From: an uncultured Bacteroidota bacterium
GTDB taxonomy: Bacteria > Bacteroidota > Bacteroidia > Chitinophagales > Chitinophagaceae
DNA length: 45,937 nucleotides
Assembly (NCBI GenBank): GCA_903929195.1
Contig: CAIYTT010000059.1
Location: 1-45,937 of the forward strand
Direction of reading: 5' to 3'
Shown: positions 35,661 to 43,965 of the stretch, piece by piece
Numbering within the stretch: the first letter of the stretch is position 1
How the letters are laid out: each line of letters starts with the position of its first letter
The notes under the pieces: generated by a model
What the model was told of the DNA's origin: nothing
Databases searched by the model: none
The model's input: the letters and a program-made list of their open reading frames with translations, nothing else
Program-made: the position numbers and the translations under genes

Positions 35661-36251
35661 ATGACAAAAGAAACAAAATGGTCTATTGACAAGACACACA
35701 GTGAAATTGGGTTTAAAGTAAGACATTTAATGATTGCCCATGTTAGGGGTACATTTAAAACTTTTGATGCGGATATTAAAAGTGTAGAAAAAGATTTTAA
35801 AACTGCTGACATTGATTTATGGGTTGACCCTTCTTCTATTTCTACCGGTGATTTAAAACGTGATGAACATTTGAAAAGTCCAGACTTTTTTGATGTTTTA
35901 AATCACAAACAAATTAATTTTACTTCAAATACGATAATTAATGCTGAAAATGGTGATGGCTATGAAATGTGGGGTGATTTAACAATAAAAGGCATTACCA
36001 AACATATAAAATTGAATGTTGTAATTGGTGGTATTGTAAAAGACCCTTGGGGTAATGAAAAAGCAGGGATTGAAATTTCAGGCACAATTTGCCGTAGCGA
36101 TTGGGGATTAACTTGGAATGCAACTTTAGAAACCGGTGGCTTTATGGTTAGTGATGAAGTACACATTTTATGCGAAATAGAATTGATTAAAAGTATTAAT
36201 AAATTACAACCTATTGTATTAGAAAACACAACATTAAAGAGTAGTAATTAA
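35661..36251 (+). CDS. YceI family lipid-binding-like protein, cytosolic form
   Basis: The 196-residue protein has the full YceI lipocalin-like pattern: WSIDKTHSEIGFKVRHLMIA, VRGTFKTFDADI, the D-P-S-S-I-S-T-G-D segment with HLKSPDFFD, then FTSNTI, GDLTIKGITKHI and SGTICRSDWGL. YceI proteins bind polyisoprenoids or amphipathic molecules within a beta barrel and are induced by stress or high pH in E. coli. There is no signal peptide, so this copy is cytosolic, common for Bacteroidota homologues. It lies in the CsbD-YceI-acidic protein-DUF2061 unit. Confidence 0.9.
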   Translation: MTKETKWSIDKTHSEIGFKVRHLMIAHVRGTFKTFDADIKSVEKDFKTADIDLWVDPSSISTGDLKRDEHLKSPDFFDVLNHKQINFTSNTIINAENGDGYEMWGDLTIKGITKHIKLNVVIGGIVKDPWGNEKAGIEISGTICRSDWGLTWNATLETGGFMVSDEVHILCEIELIKSINKLQPIVLENTTLKSSN

Positions 36252-36297
36252 AAAGAAATTTAATATTCTTAGTAACACTGTTTTTAAAATTATTTTT

Positions 36298-36639
36298 ATG
36301 GAAGAAAAAAACAAATCAAAGATAGATGTGAATTCACCAAGCTATAATCCTAACGATGCTTATGTATCGTATCCGGATAGTGATGACATTTATAATAATT
36401 CAACTAAAATAACAGATGTTAACCCCGATGCTATATCCGGGAATATTTCGTTGAGCAAAAAAGAAGAAATAAGCTTAAATAAAGAAAAATACTACGACGA
36501 GTCCGGTGTAGATTTGGATGTACCCGGAGCGGAGTTAGATGACGCAATGGAGAAAATTGGTAGCGAAGATGAAGAGAACAACTATTATAGCATTGGCGGC
36601 GATGAACACAATGATTTGGATGAAGATAAAAGTGAATGA
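36298..36639 (+). CDS. Acidic, probably disordered conserved protein
   Basis: The 113-residue protein is strongly acidic and low-complexity, with SYPDSDDIYNN near residue 25 and a conserved-looking end (SGVDLDVPGAELDDAMEKIG, SEDEENNYYSIGGDEHNDLD). Similar D/E-rich proteins with the VPG-ELDD...GSEDEENNYYS wording occur in other Bacteroidota, next to stress genes, without known function. No domain, signal or membrane segment is seen. Its stop overlaps the next start by four bases (ATGA), so it is coupled with the DUF2061 gene. Confidence 0.72.
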   Translation: MEEKNKSKIDVNSPSYNPNDAYVSYPDSDDIYNNSTKITDVNPDAISGNISLSKKEEISLNKEKYYDESGVDLDVPGAELDDAMEKIGSEDEENNYYSIGGDEHNDLDEDKSE

Positions 36640-36896
36640 AAAAGCCTATTGAAAATAAGAAATTAGTGCCTTACAAATCTCGTTCGGGTGAAACATGGAG
36701 CAGGTCTATTGTTAAAACAATTAGTTACAGACTAATTATTTTAATTTTAGACTTTGTTTCTATTTACCTTTTTACCGGACAAATAAAAGTAGCTTTTGGC
36801 TTTATGATAGTTAGCAATATATACACTACTATCGGCTATTTTTTCCACGAAAGAATTTGGGATAAAATAAAATGGGGGAAATTAAAACAAAATTAA
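36636..36896 (+). CDS. DUF2061 family small membrane protein
   Basis: The 86-residue protein has a basic N-terminus (KSRSGETWSRSIVKTISYR) and two hydrophobic segments (LIILILDFVSIYLFTG and VAFGFMIVSNIYTTIGYFFHERIWDKIKWG). The R-S-I-VKTISYR and FHERIWDKIKWG stretches are the signature of DUF2061. The family is found across bacteria near stress or lipid genes and its role is unknown. It is the last gene before promoter D; no convincing terminator lies between. Confidence 0.85.
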   Translation: MKKPIENKKLVPYKSRSGETWSRSIVKTISYRLIILILDFVSIYLFTGQIKVAFGFMIVSNIYTTIGYFFHERIWDKIKWGKLKQN

Positions 36897-36971
36897 TTGA
36901 AATTTCTCCTATTGCCAACTAATATGAAGCATTAAACAAGGTACCGAAAAAGGAATAGTATCCGTAAATCA

Positions 36972-37027
36972 TGTAACTTATACTTTTAGTTATGTAAAGC
37001 TTTAACTTGTTATCAGTCGCACCTTTG
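36972..37027 (+). promoter_or_regulatory. Regulon promoter D (SDR and downstream glycan/lipid genes)
   Basis: Boxes TGTAAC (36972-36977) and TGTAAA (36993-36998) are 21 bases apart. The second starts 31 bases before TTTG (37024-37027) of the -7 element CACCTTTG. The region from 36962 is almost a copy of promoter B (34712 onward). Confidence 0.78.
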
Positions 37028-37060
37028 TGTTGTCATAAATACACAAAAAATATAAATTTT

Positions 37061-37078
37061 ATGGCAATAAACGTATGA
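37061..37078 (+). other. Five-codon leader frame overlapping the SDR start
   Basis: ATGGCAATAAACGTATGA encodes MAINV and its stop overlaps the SDR start codon (ATGA). Its ATG is 33 bases after the -7 element, close to the 36-38 bases seen for the first genes behind promoters B and C. It may couple translation of the SDR or may be chance. Confidence 0.3.
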
Positions 37079-37836
37079 AAAAATTACAAAATAAAACCGT
37101 ATTCATAACAGGTGGTTTATCGGGTATAGGCAAGGCTTGTGCCATTGCGGCAGCTAAAGAAGGTGCAAATGTAGCAATCGCAGACTTGAAGTCTGATACA
37201 ACAGAAAAAGTAATGAATGAAATAAAAAAAGAAAACCCAAAAGCTATTTTTATTGAATGTAATGTTTCGGTATTTACCGACGTTCGTGCAACTATTGAAA
37301 AAGTAGTAGCAACCTTTGGCACACTCGATGTTGCCTTAAATAATGCAGGTATTGGCGGTGAGCCCAATAAAATTGGTGATATGACAGAGTTGCAGTGGCT
37401 TAAAGTAATTGGGGTAAATTTAAATGGTGTATTCAATTGTATGAAACACGAACTGTTACAAATGACAAAGCAGAAACAAGGTATAATTGTAAATATGGCA
37501 TCAATACTTGGTAAAGTAGGTCTTGCCCATTCAGGGCATTATGTTGCAGCCAAGCATGGTGTTATTGGGCTAACCCAAGCAGCAGCAATTGAATATGCAC
37601 ATGAAATGATTAGAATAAATGCTATATGCCCTGGGTTTATAGATACACCATTACTTGAAAAAGGTGGTATTGGAGGAAACCCCGAAATGAAGGAGCATCT
37701 AATAAGCTTGCACCCAATGAAGCGTTTTGGCGAATCAGCAGAAATAGCAAGCGGTTTTATATTCCTTGCTTGCAATGACAGTTCGTTTATGACAGGGGCA
37801 ACTTTAGAAATGGACGGTGGTTATCTTGCTAAATAA
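37075..37836 (+). CDS. Short-chain dehydrogenase/reductase
   Basis: The 253-residue classical SDR has the cofactor motif TGGLSGIG (12-19), NNAG, the catalytic triad with serine in NMASILG and tyrosine and lysine in YVAAK, and the C-terminal RFGESAEIASGFIFLACND...GGY pattern. The acidic residue after the second strand (ADLKS) suggests NAD rather than NADP. Substrate is unknown; it resembles the glucose/cyclohexanol-type dehydrogenases often induced by stress. It follows promoter D and heads a series with the GH130 and GT genes (95-base gap). Confidence 0.88.
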   Translation: MKKLQNKTVFITGGLSGIGKACAIAAAKEGANVAIADLKSDTTEKVMNEIKKENPKAIFIECNVSVFTDVRATIEKVVATFGTLDVALNNAGIGGEPNKIGDMTELQWLKVIGVNLNGVFNCMKHELLQMTKQKQGIIVNMASILGKVGLAHSGHYVAAKHGVIGLTQAAAIEYAHEMIRINAICPGFIDTPLLEKGGIGGNPEMKEHLISLHPMKRFGESAEIASGFIFLACNDSSFMTGATLEMDGGYLAK

Positions 37837-37930
37837 AAAATCAATTTTAAATGCCGATATGAGGCAGTTATTAAATATGTCTCATTTATATGTTTAGTGT
37901 TTTTACAACAAACAAATTCTGTTTTCAATT

Positions 37931-38971
37931 ATGGTAGCGATAAAAAAAGAAGGGATTTTATTACAAAAAACAACTCTTGAATTTGAAAACGACGGGGTTC
38001 TTAATCCTGCTGTAATTATTGAGGGCGATTGTGTTCATCTTTTTTTCAGGGCAGTAAGTAAAGGGAATTATTCCAGCATAGGCTATTGCAAATTAAAAGG
38101 TCCTTTCACTATTGAGGCAAGAAATGATATGCCGGTACTTTTTCCTCAATATGATTATGAATCACATGGTCTTGAAGACCCTCGAATTGTAAAAATTGAA
38201 GACCTTTATTACCTTACTTATACTGCCTATGATGGGGTAAATGCATTAGGTGCATTAGCAGTGTCGAAAGATTTGCATCATTTTGAAAAAATGGGTTTGA
38301 TAGTACCAAAAATTTCTTATGAGGAATTTAATAAGCTTACAGGAAGTTCTGTTACAATTAACGAAAAATACTTAAGGTTTAACCAACCTTGGGGTTCTGA
38401 TATAAAAGAAGGAAAGCAAATTTATTTGTGGGATAAAAATGTGATTTTTTTCCCAAGAAGAATAAACGGAAAATTACATTTCCTACATCGTGTAAAGCCT
38501 GATATTCAATTAGTTGCTATCAACAATTTAGAAGAATTGACAAATGAATTTTGGGAAAATTATTTTCTAAATTTTGATGAGCATATTGTTTTGACTTCAA
38601 AATACGACCATGAAGTTTGCTATATTGGCGGTGGTTGCCCACCTATAGAAACCGAACAAGGGTGGTTATTGATTTATCATGGTGTTCAGGATTCGGTAAC
38701 AGGATATATCTATTCTGCCTGTGCTGCTTTATTCGAGATAGAAAACCCCAGTAAAGAAATTGCCCGACTACCATATCCTTTGTTTAGTCCGGAACACGAT
38801 TGGGAACAGGTTGGTGTTGTTAATAATGTTTGTTTCCCCACAGGTACAGTATTATTAGGCGATATGCTTTATATCTATTATGGTGCTGCCGACGAGCAAA
38901 TTGCCTGTGCCTCAGTAAGTTTATTTTCACTTTTAAAAGAACTCATGTTATATGCTAACAAAAACGAATAA
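37931..38971 (+). CDS. GH130 family beta-mannoside phosphorylase/hydrolase
   Basis: The 346-residue protein has the five-bladed beta-propeller pattern of glycoside hydrolase family 130: NPAVIIEGDCVHLFFRA, HGLEDPRIVKIEDLYYLTYT (with the catalytic Asp of EDPR), IGGGCPPIETEQGWLLIYHG, and the C-terminal VCFPTGTVLLGD...YYGAADE. GH130 enzymes phosphorolyse or hydrolyse beta-mannosides. The subgroup and direction of reaction cannot be told by eye. It overlaps the following glycosyltransferase gene by 20 bases, so the two are coupled and probably act on one glycoside, perhaps one making it and one recycling it. Confidence 0.85.
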   Translation: MVAIKKEGILLQKTTLEFENDGVLNPAVIIEGDCVHLFFRAVSKGNYSSIGYCKLKGPFTIEARNDMPVLFPQYDYESHGLEDPRIVKIEDLYYLTYTAYDGVNALGALAVSKDLHHFEKMGLIVPKISYEEFNKLTGSSVTINEKYLRFNQPWGSDIKEGKQIYLWDKNVIFFPRRINGKLHFLHRVKPDIQLVAINNLEELTNEFWENYFLNFDEHIVLTSKYDHEVCYIGGGCPPIETEQGWLLIYHGVQDSVTGYIYSACAALFEIENPSKEIARLPYPLFSPEHDWEQVGVVNNVCFPTGTVLLGDMLYIYYGAADEQIACASVSLFSLLKELMLYANKNE

Positions 38972-41321
38972 TCAAACAATGGCATTGCAGTGCATAATCC
39001 CAATACCGGCTGGCCGCATAAGTGTATCAGACAATGGGATGCATTTAACAAACAAAGACAAAAAAATGCCTGAAATAGTATTTATAACCTCGTATCCACC
39101 TCGTGAATGTGGCATTGCTACCTATTCTCAGGATTTAATAACTGCATTGAATAAAAAATTTGACCAGTCATTTAAAATAAATGTTTGTTCTCTGGAGTCT
39201 GAAAATGAAATTCATGACTATGAATACGAGGTAAAATATGTACTTAATACCAGCATTAAAGCCGATTTTCTTACAATGGTAAAAACCATAAATGAAAACA
39301 CCGAAATATGCATGGTAATGATACAACATGAGTTTGGTTTATTTAAAACAAACGAAGAGTATTTTTTGAATCTATTGAAAGCTATTAGTAAACCTATCGT
39401 AATCGTTTTTCATACAGTATTACCTAATCCGGGTGAAGATTTAAAAACACTTGTCAAACAAATAGCCAACGATACTTCTTCTCTTATTGTAATGACAAAT
39501 ACATCTGCCCAGATTCTTATAAATGATTATGGAGTAGATGAAGGTAAAATTACGGTTATTCCACACGGTACTCATTTAGTATCCCATCCTAAAAAATCTT
39601 TACTAAAGCACAAATACCGGCTTAGCTGTAAAAAAGTACTATCTACTTTCGGTTTATTAAGTTCAGGTAAAAGTATTGAGACAACATTAGATGCCCTGCC
39701 GGCAATAGTTGCTCAAAATCCGGATGTTATGTTTTTAATTATAGGTAAAACGCACCCTTCAATAGTAAAAAATGAAGGGGAGAAATACCGACAAATGCTT
39801 GAAGAAAAAGTAATACAATTGCATTTGGAACAAAATGTACGATTTATAAATTATTTTTTGCCATTATCTGAATTGTTGGAATATTTACAACTTACAGATA
39901 TTTATTTGTTTACATCTAAAGACCCCAATCAGGCTGTAAGTGGCACCTTCTCTTATGCCATGAGTTGTGGCTGTCCTATAATTTCAACACCAATACCACA
40001 TGCCAACGAAGTATTGGGTAAAGATACAGGTATCATTTTTGACTTTGGCAATTCTACCCAGTTAGCAAATGCTGTAAAAAAATTGCTACATGATGAACAT
40101 TTAAGGAAGAACATAAGCTTAAACAGTTTGCACAGAATAGCATCTACAGCATGGGAGAATGCAGCTATAGCACATGCTGTATTATTCGAAAAAATAGACA
40201 ATTCTAATATCTCTTTACGATATAATTTACCTGAAATAAACCTAGATCATATAAAAAAAATGACAACAGGTTTCGGGATAATGCAATTTTCAATTTTAAA
40301 CCAACCTGATATAGAATCAGGCTATACACTTGATGATAATGCACGAGCAATGATAGCAATGTGCCAACATTATGAACTTACAAAAAACAATACCGATTTA
40401 CAATACATTGCAATCTATTTAAATTATATAATACAATGTTTGCATAAAGACGGCTATTTTTTGAATTATGTTGATAAGCATGAAATATTTACTCCGCAAA
40501 ATGACAACACAAACCTTGCAGACGCAAATGGAAGGGCAATATGGGCTTTGGGTTATTTAATTTCCATGAGTGATTTCTTGCCAATAACAATGGCTACCGA
40601 TGCTGAAGAAACATTGCAAATTGCAATATTACATATCCATAATACCTATTCTACAAGGGCTATGGCGTTCATAATTAAGGGTTTATATTACCGTAACCTA
40701 AAAATAAGGTCCGACATTTCACTGTTTTTAATTAAAAAACTCGCTAACCGTTTAGTACAAATGTACCGGCACGAAGCCGAACCTGAATGGCAATGGTTTG
40801 AAAGTTACCTTACTTACGCCAATAGTATTTTGCCCGAAGCGTTGTTATGTGCTTGGTTGGCTACCGGTGCAGAAATATATAAAGCAATTGCCAAATCCTC
40901 TTTTGACTTTCTACTTTCAAAAATATTTACAAAAAATTGCATTAAAGTAATCTCTAACAAAAATTGGTTAAAAAAAGGCGAACAAATTAGTAAAACTGAA
41001 ATTGGTGGTGAACAACCAATAGATGTTGCATATACTATTTTGATGTTAGATAAATTTCATGATGTATATAATGATAAAGAATATAAAAATAAAATGGAAA
41101 TAGCTTTTAATTGGTTCTTAGGTAATAATCATTTAAATCGTATTATCTATAACCCCTGTACTGGTGGCTGTTACGATGGTTTGGAGGAAAATGATGTAAA
41201 CCTTAATCAAGGTGCCGAATCAACAATAAGTTACCTAATTGCAAGGCTAACAATTGAAAAAGCTATGAGAAAACAACTCATACTATCACCGGTTAAAAAG
41301 AAACAATTAGAATTAATATAA
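38952..41321 (+). CDS. GT4 glycosyltransferase fused to a C-terminal alpha/alpha-toroid domain
   Basis: The 789-residue protein has an N-terminal GT-B fold GT4 domain (about 37-420): SYPPRECGIATYSQDLITAL, QHEFGLF, VIPHGTHL, the donor-site loop GLLSSGKSIETTLDALP and the SGTFSYAMSCGCPIISTPIPHANEVLG segment with nucleotide-sugar contacts. The C-terminal ~340 residues start after a linker with GYTLDDNARAMIAMCQHYE. They contain repeated helices and tryptophan-rich motifs (DANGRAIWALGYLI, WQWFESYLTY), typical of a (alpha/alpha)6 toroid as in six-hairpin glycosidases. It may therefore synthesise and trim a glycoside. The gene is coupled to GH130 upstream. ATG at 38952 is used; an alternative ATG at 39066 (MPEIVFITSY) would start at the GT domain. 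Confidence 0.82.
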   Translation: MLTKTNNQTMALQCIIPIPAGRISVSDNGMHLTNKDKKMPEIVFITSYPPRECGIATYSQDLITALNKKFDQSFKINVCSLESENEIHDYEYEVKYVLNTSIKADFLTMVKTINENTEICMVMIQHEFGLFKTNEEYFLNLLKAISKPIVIVFHTVLPNPGEDLKTLVKQIANDTSSLIVMTNTSAQILINDYGVDEGKITVIPHGTHLVSHPKKSLLKHKYRLSCKKVLSTFGLLSSGKSIETTLDALPAIVAQNPDVMFLIIGKTHPSIVKNEGEKYRQMLEEKVIQLHLEQNVRFINYFLPLSELLEYLQLTDIYLFTSKDPNQAVSGTFSYAMSCGCPIISTPIPHANEVLGKDTGIIFDFGNSTQLANAVKKLLHDEHLRKNISLNSLHRIASTAWENAAIAHAVLFEKIDNSNISLRYNLPEINLDHIKKMTTGFGIMQFSILNQPDIESGYTLDDNARAMIAMCQHYELTKNNTDLQYIAIYLNYIIQCLHKDGYFLNYVDKHEIFTPQNDNTNLADANGRAIWALGYLISMSDFLPITMATDAEETLQIAILHIHNTYSTRAMAFIIKGLYYRNLKIRSDISLFLIKKLANRLVQMYRHEAEPEWQWFESYLTYANSILPEALLCAWLATGAEIYKAIAKSSFDFLLSKIFTKNCIKVISNKNWLKKGEQISKTEIGGEQPIDVAYTILMLDKFHDVYNDKEYKNKMEIAFNWFLGNNHLNRIIYNPCTGGCYDGLEENDVNLNQGAESTISYLIARLTIEKAMRKQLILSPVKKKQLELI

Positions 41322-41462
41322 TAATGTCTGCGTTGGTGTGAAGTATATTAAGGAAGTAATTTATATATGTAAAAAAAATAAAATGTGAATTATTTTTATT
41401 TATATAGTAATAAAAAAATTTAGCTCTAATAATGTAGTATATGAATATATATATTAATAACA

Positions 41463-42299
41463 ATGCTTGAATATTATAACACAAAACAAATGGAAAAATC
41501 GGCAATATTAGAACAAAACGATGCAACAGAAAATGGATTCATAAAAACGCTTACTGATTTTTTTGAAGGTGTTTCTTTGCTCACCAAATTTACAATTCGG
41601 TTTTTTAGGCAGGCATTTAAACCACCGTTTGAATTTAAAGAAATTATTAAGCAATCCTATATTATCGGGTATCAATCATTTCCATTGGTAGCCATTACAG
41701 GCTTTATAATGGGCTTGGTAATAACAATACAATCGCGACCTACATTGGTACAGTTCGGGGCAGAATCGTGGTTGCCGGGAATGGTGGCGGTTTCTATGAT
41801 ACGCGAAATTGCACCTGTTATAACAGCCCTGATATTTGCAGGTAAGGTAGGGTCGGGGATAGGTGCCGAATTAGCATCTATGAAAGTAACCGAACAGATA
41901 GATGCAATGGAGGTTTCCGGCATTAACCCTTTTAAATATTTGGTTGTAACACGGATACTTGCAGCTACAATTACATTACCAATGCTTTCTATTATTGCAG
42001 ATGCTATCTCTTTATATGGGTCTTACATTGGTGTAAACCTCAAAAATGACGTAAGTCTGCGTTTATTTTTTTTACAAGCTTTTCAATCGCTTTCCTTTTC
42101 CGATTTGTTTCCTTCGCTTTTTAAAACATTTTTCTTTGGTTTTTCAGTTGGTTTAATAGGTTGCTATAAAGGTTACAATTGTAAAAAAGGTACAGAAGGG
42201 GTTGGTATAGCTGCAAATTCATCGGTTGTTTTTGGCTCACTTGCTATTTTTATTATTGATATGATTGCAGTACAAATAACAAGTCTTTTAAACTGTTGA
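41463..42299 (+). CDS. MlaE-family ABC transporter permease
   Basis: The 278-residue membrane protein shows the MlaE/DUF140 pattern: ESWLPGMVAVSMIREIAPVI, ALIFAGKVGSGIGAELASMK and VTEQIDAMEVSGINPFKYLV, followed by TRILA and C-terminal GCYKGYNCKKGTEGVG. It is the inner-membrane permease of an MCE-type phospholipid transport system. ATG at 41490 (MEKSAIL) is an alternative start; ATG 41463 lies closer to an AT-rich promoter-like region. The ATPase gene starts one base after its stop. Confidence 0.93.
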   Translation: MLEYYNTKQMEKSAILEQNDATENGFIKTLTDFFEGVSLLTKFTIRFFRQAFKPPFEFKEIIKQSYIIGYQSFPLVAITGFIMGLVITIQSRPTLVQFGAESWLPGMVAVSMIREIAPVITALIFAGKVGSGIGAELASMKVTEQIDAMEVSGINPFKYLVVTRILAATITLPMLSIIADAISLYGSYIGVNLKNDVSLRLFFLQAFQSLSFSDLFPSLFKTFFFGFSVGLIGCYKGYNCKKGTEGVGIAANSSVVFGSLAIFIIDMIAVQITSLLNC

Positions 42300-42300
42300 T

Positions 42301-43029
42301 ATGGAAACAAGCATTGTAAAAATAGAACATTTAAATAAATCATTTGGCAACAATATTGTGCTGGCAGATATGAATTTGGTGGTGAACAAAAGTGAAAACC
42401 TGGTTGTTTTGGGTAAATCGGGTAGTGGTAAATCGGTACTTATAAAATGTTTGATAGGTTTACTAAAACCGGATGACGGCAACATTATTTTATTAGGTAA
42501 GGACATAACAAAACTAAATGACGATGAACTGAATTTGTTGAGGAAAAAAGTAGGTTTCCTTTTTCAAAGTGCTGCTTTATATGATTCTATGACAGTGAGG
42601 GAAAATCTTGAATTCCCACTGCGTGGCGAAAAAGCTATATGTAAAGAAGAAATAGATGCATTGGTTATTGAAGCTTTAAGGAATGTGGGGCTTGAAAATG
42701 CCATAAATAAAATGCCTTCAGAACTTTCAGGAGGTATGCGAAAAAGGGTAGGATTGGCTAGAACTCTAATATTGAAACCGGAAATAATACTTTATGATGA
42801 ACCAACTACCGGTTTAGACCCTATAACTGCAAAGGAAATAAGCCATCTGATACTGGATATACAGAAAAAATATAATGCTGCTGCAATAATAATTACACAC
42901 GATGTGGAATGTGCACGCATTACCGCAAACAGAATGATAATAATAAAGGAAGGTAAAACACTTATAGAAGGAACATTTAAAGAACTATCGGAAGATACTG
43001 ACGAATGGATACATTCATTTTTTCAATAA
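42301..43029 (+). CDS. MlaF-like ABC transporter ATP-binding protein
   Basis: The 242-residue ATPase carries Walker A GKSGSGKS (38-45), Q-loop FLFQSAALYDSMTV, signature LSGGMRKRVGLAR, Walker B IILYDEPTTGLDP and switch histidine ITHD. The SALYDSMTVREN and GGMRKRVG stretches are those of the MlaF/MCE-associated subgroup. With the adjacent permease and MCE protein it forms a complete core of an Mla-type lipid transporter at the inner membrane. It lies between the permease gene and the MCE gene. Confidence 0.94.
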   Translation: METSIVKIEHLNKSFGNNIVLADMNLVVNKSENLVVLGKSGSGKSVLIKCLIGLLKPDDGNIILLGKDITKLNDDELNLLRKKVGFLFQSAALYDSMTVRENLEFPLRGEKAICKEEIDALVIEALRNVGLENAINKMPSELSGGMRKRVGLARTLILKPEIILYDEPTTGLDPITAKEISHLILDIQKKYNAAAIIITHDVECARITANRMIIIKEGKTLIEGTFKELSEDTDEWIHSFFQ

Positions 43030-43046
43030 AAATAAATAATAATATT

Positions 43047-43718
43047 ATGCAAAAAAATACCGGAAGTAAAATAAAATTAGGAATATTGGTATCCGTAAGT
43101 TTTGCGCTACTGCTTATAGGCATTTATTTTATAGGCGAAAAGCAGCAAATGTTTAGTGCCACCTTCCATGTAAGTGGTGTTTTTAAGGATATTAGTGGAT
43201 TGCAGGTTGGGAACAACGTACGATTTTCGGGTATAAATGTGGGTGTAATAAGCGAAATTGAACAAATTACCGATACTACAGTAAGGGTGGGTATGACTAT
43301 AAATGAAAAAACACATAAGTTTATTAAAAAGAATTCAAAAGCAATTATTGGCTCAGATGGCTTAATGGGTAATAAAATAGTAATTATACTACCGGGTATT
43401 GCAAGTTTGCCGGCTATTGCCAATAACGATACTATTGCAACAACTCAACCTGTGAGTATGGATGATATTTTAATAAAAATAAAACAAACCAGCGACAATG
43501 CCGCTGACATAACCGGTAGCCTCTCTATGATAATGGATAATATTAGCGAAGGAAAAGGCACAATTGGAAAATTGTTTTTTGATAGTGCATTTGCCCAAAA
43601 TTTAGATGCGACCCTTGTAAACATAAAACAAGGAGCCGGGGGCTTTAAACAAAATATGGATGCCGCAAGTCATAATTTTCTTTTAAGAGGTTTTTTGAAA
43701 AGAAAGAATAAAAAATAG
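43047..43718 (+). CDS. MlaD-family MCE-domain protein
   Basis: The 223-residue protein (start ATG 43047; an in-frame ATG at 43005 would overlap the ATPase gene by 25 bases and add 14 residues) has one membrane anchor (LGILVSVSFALLLIGIYFIG) and one MCE domain (about 35-110: VSGVFKDISGLQVGNNVRFS, GINVGVISEIEQ, SDGLMGNKIVIILPG). A helical tail ending in HNFLLRGFLKRKNKK follows. MCE proteins form hexameric rings that carry lipids across the periplasm. Outer-membrane MlaA and periplasmic MlaB/C partners are not encoded nearby. A terminator follows immediately. Confidence 0.93.
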   Translation: MQKNTGSKIKLGILVSVSFALLLIGIYFIGEKQQMFSATFHVSGVFKDISGLQVGNNVRFSGINVGVISEIEQITDTTVRVGMTINEKTHKFIKKNSKAIIGSDGLMGNKIVIILPGIASLPAIANNDTIATTQPVSMDDILIKIKQTSDNAADITGSLSMIMDNISEGKGTIGKLFFDSAFAQNLDATLVNIKQGAGGFKQNMDAASHNFLLRGFLKRKNKK

Positions 43719-43752
43719 AATACAATAATTGTTGTATTCTATATGTTTTTTT
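43716..43752 (+). terminator. Terminator overlapping the MCE gene stop codon
   Basis: The stem TAGAATACAA / TTGTATTCTA includes the TAG stop codon and is followed by TATG and a T-run (43745-43752). It closes the lipid-transport unit. Confidence 0.85.
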
Positions 43753-43812
43753 GTTCTATAAGAATATTTTTAGCCTGAAAAGCAGAATAGCCATAGAAGG
43801 AATCACCGAAGT

Positions 43813-43895
43813 TTCTATAACCTGCATTATGTTATTTAGAATTGATAATGATGGATGGAAACAATTCTATTTAACGATAATGTCAGCTTATAGAA
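43813..43895. repeat. attC-like palindrome 1
   Basis: An 83-base imperfect palindrome: outer arms TTCTATAAC / CTTATAGAA and inner arms CATTATGTTATTTAGAATTG / CAATTCTATTTAACGATAATG, with a ~17-base loop. The interrupted double-arm layout (outer pair, short unpaired spacer, inner pair, variable loop) is that of integron attC sites. No gene is supported across it. Confidence 0.6.
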
Positions 43896-43965
43896 CCGGT
43901 TGCTACCTTAATGTACTGTGCGTGGCTGAACGGCTTTAGAAGCGTTGGCAAAGATAAGGTGTTTT

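Noticed and set aside
34735-37010. The TGTAAC box pairs as CRP/FNR-type sites
   Set aside because: CRP/FNR sites are inverted repeats of about 16 bp; these are direct repeats with 21-22 bp period, which fits AraC-type binding better.
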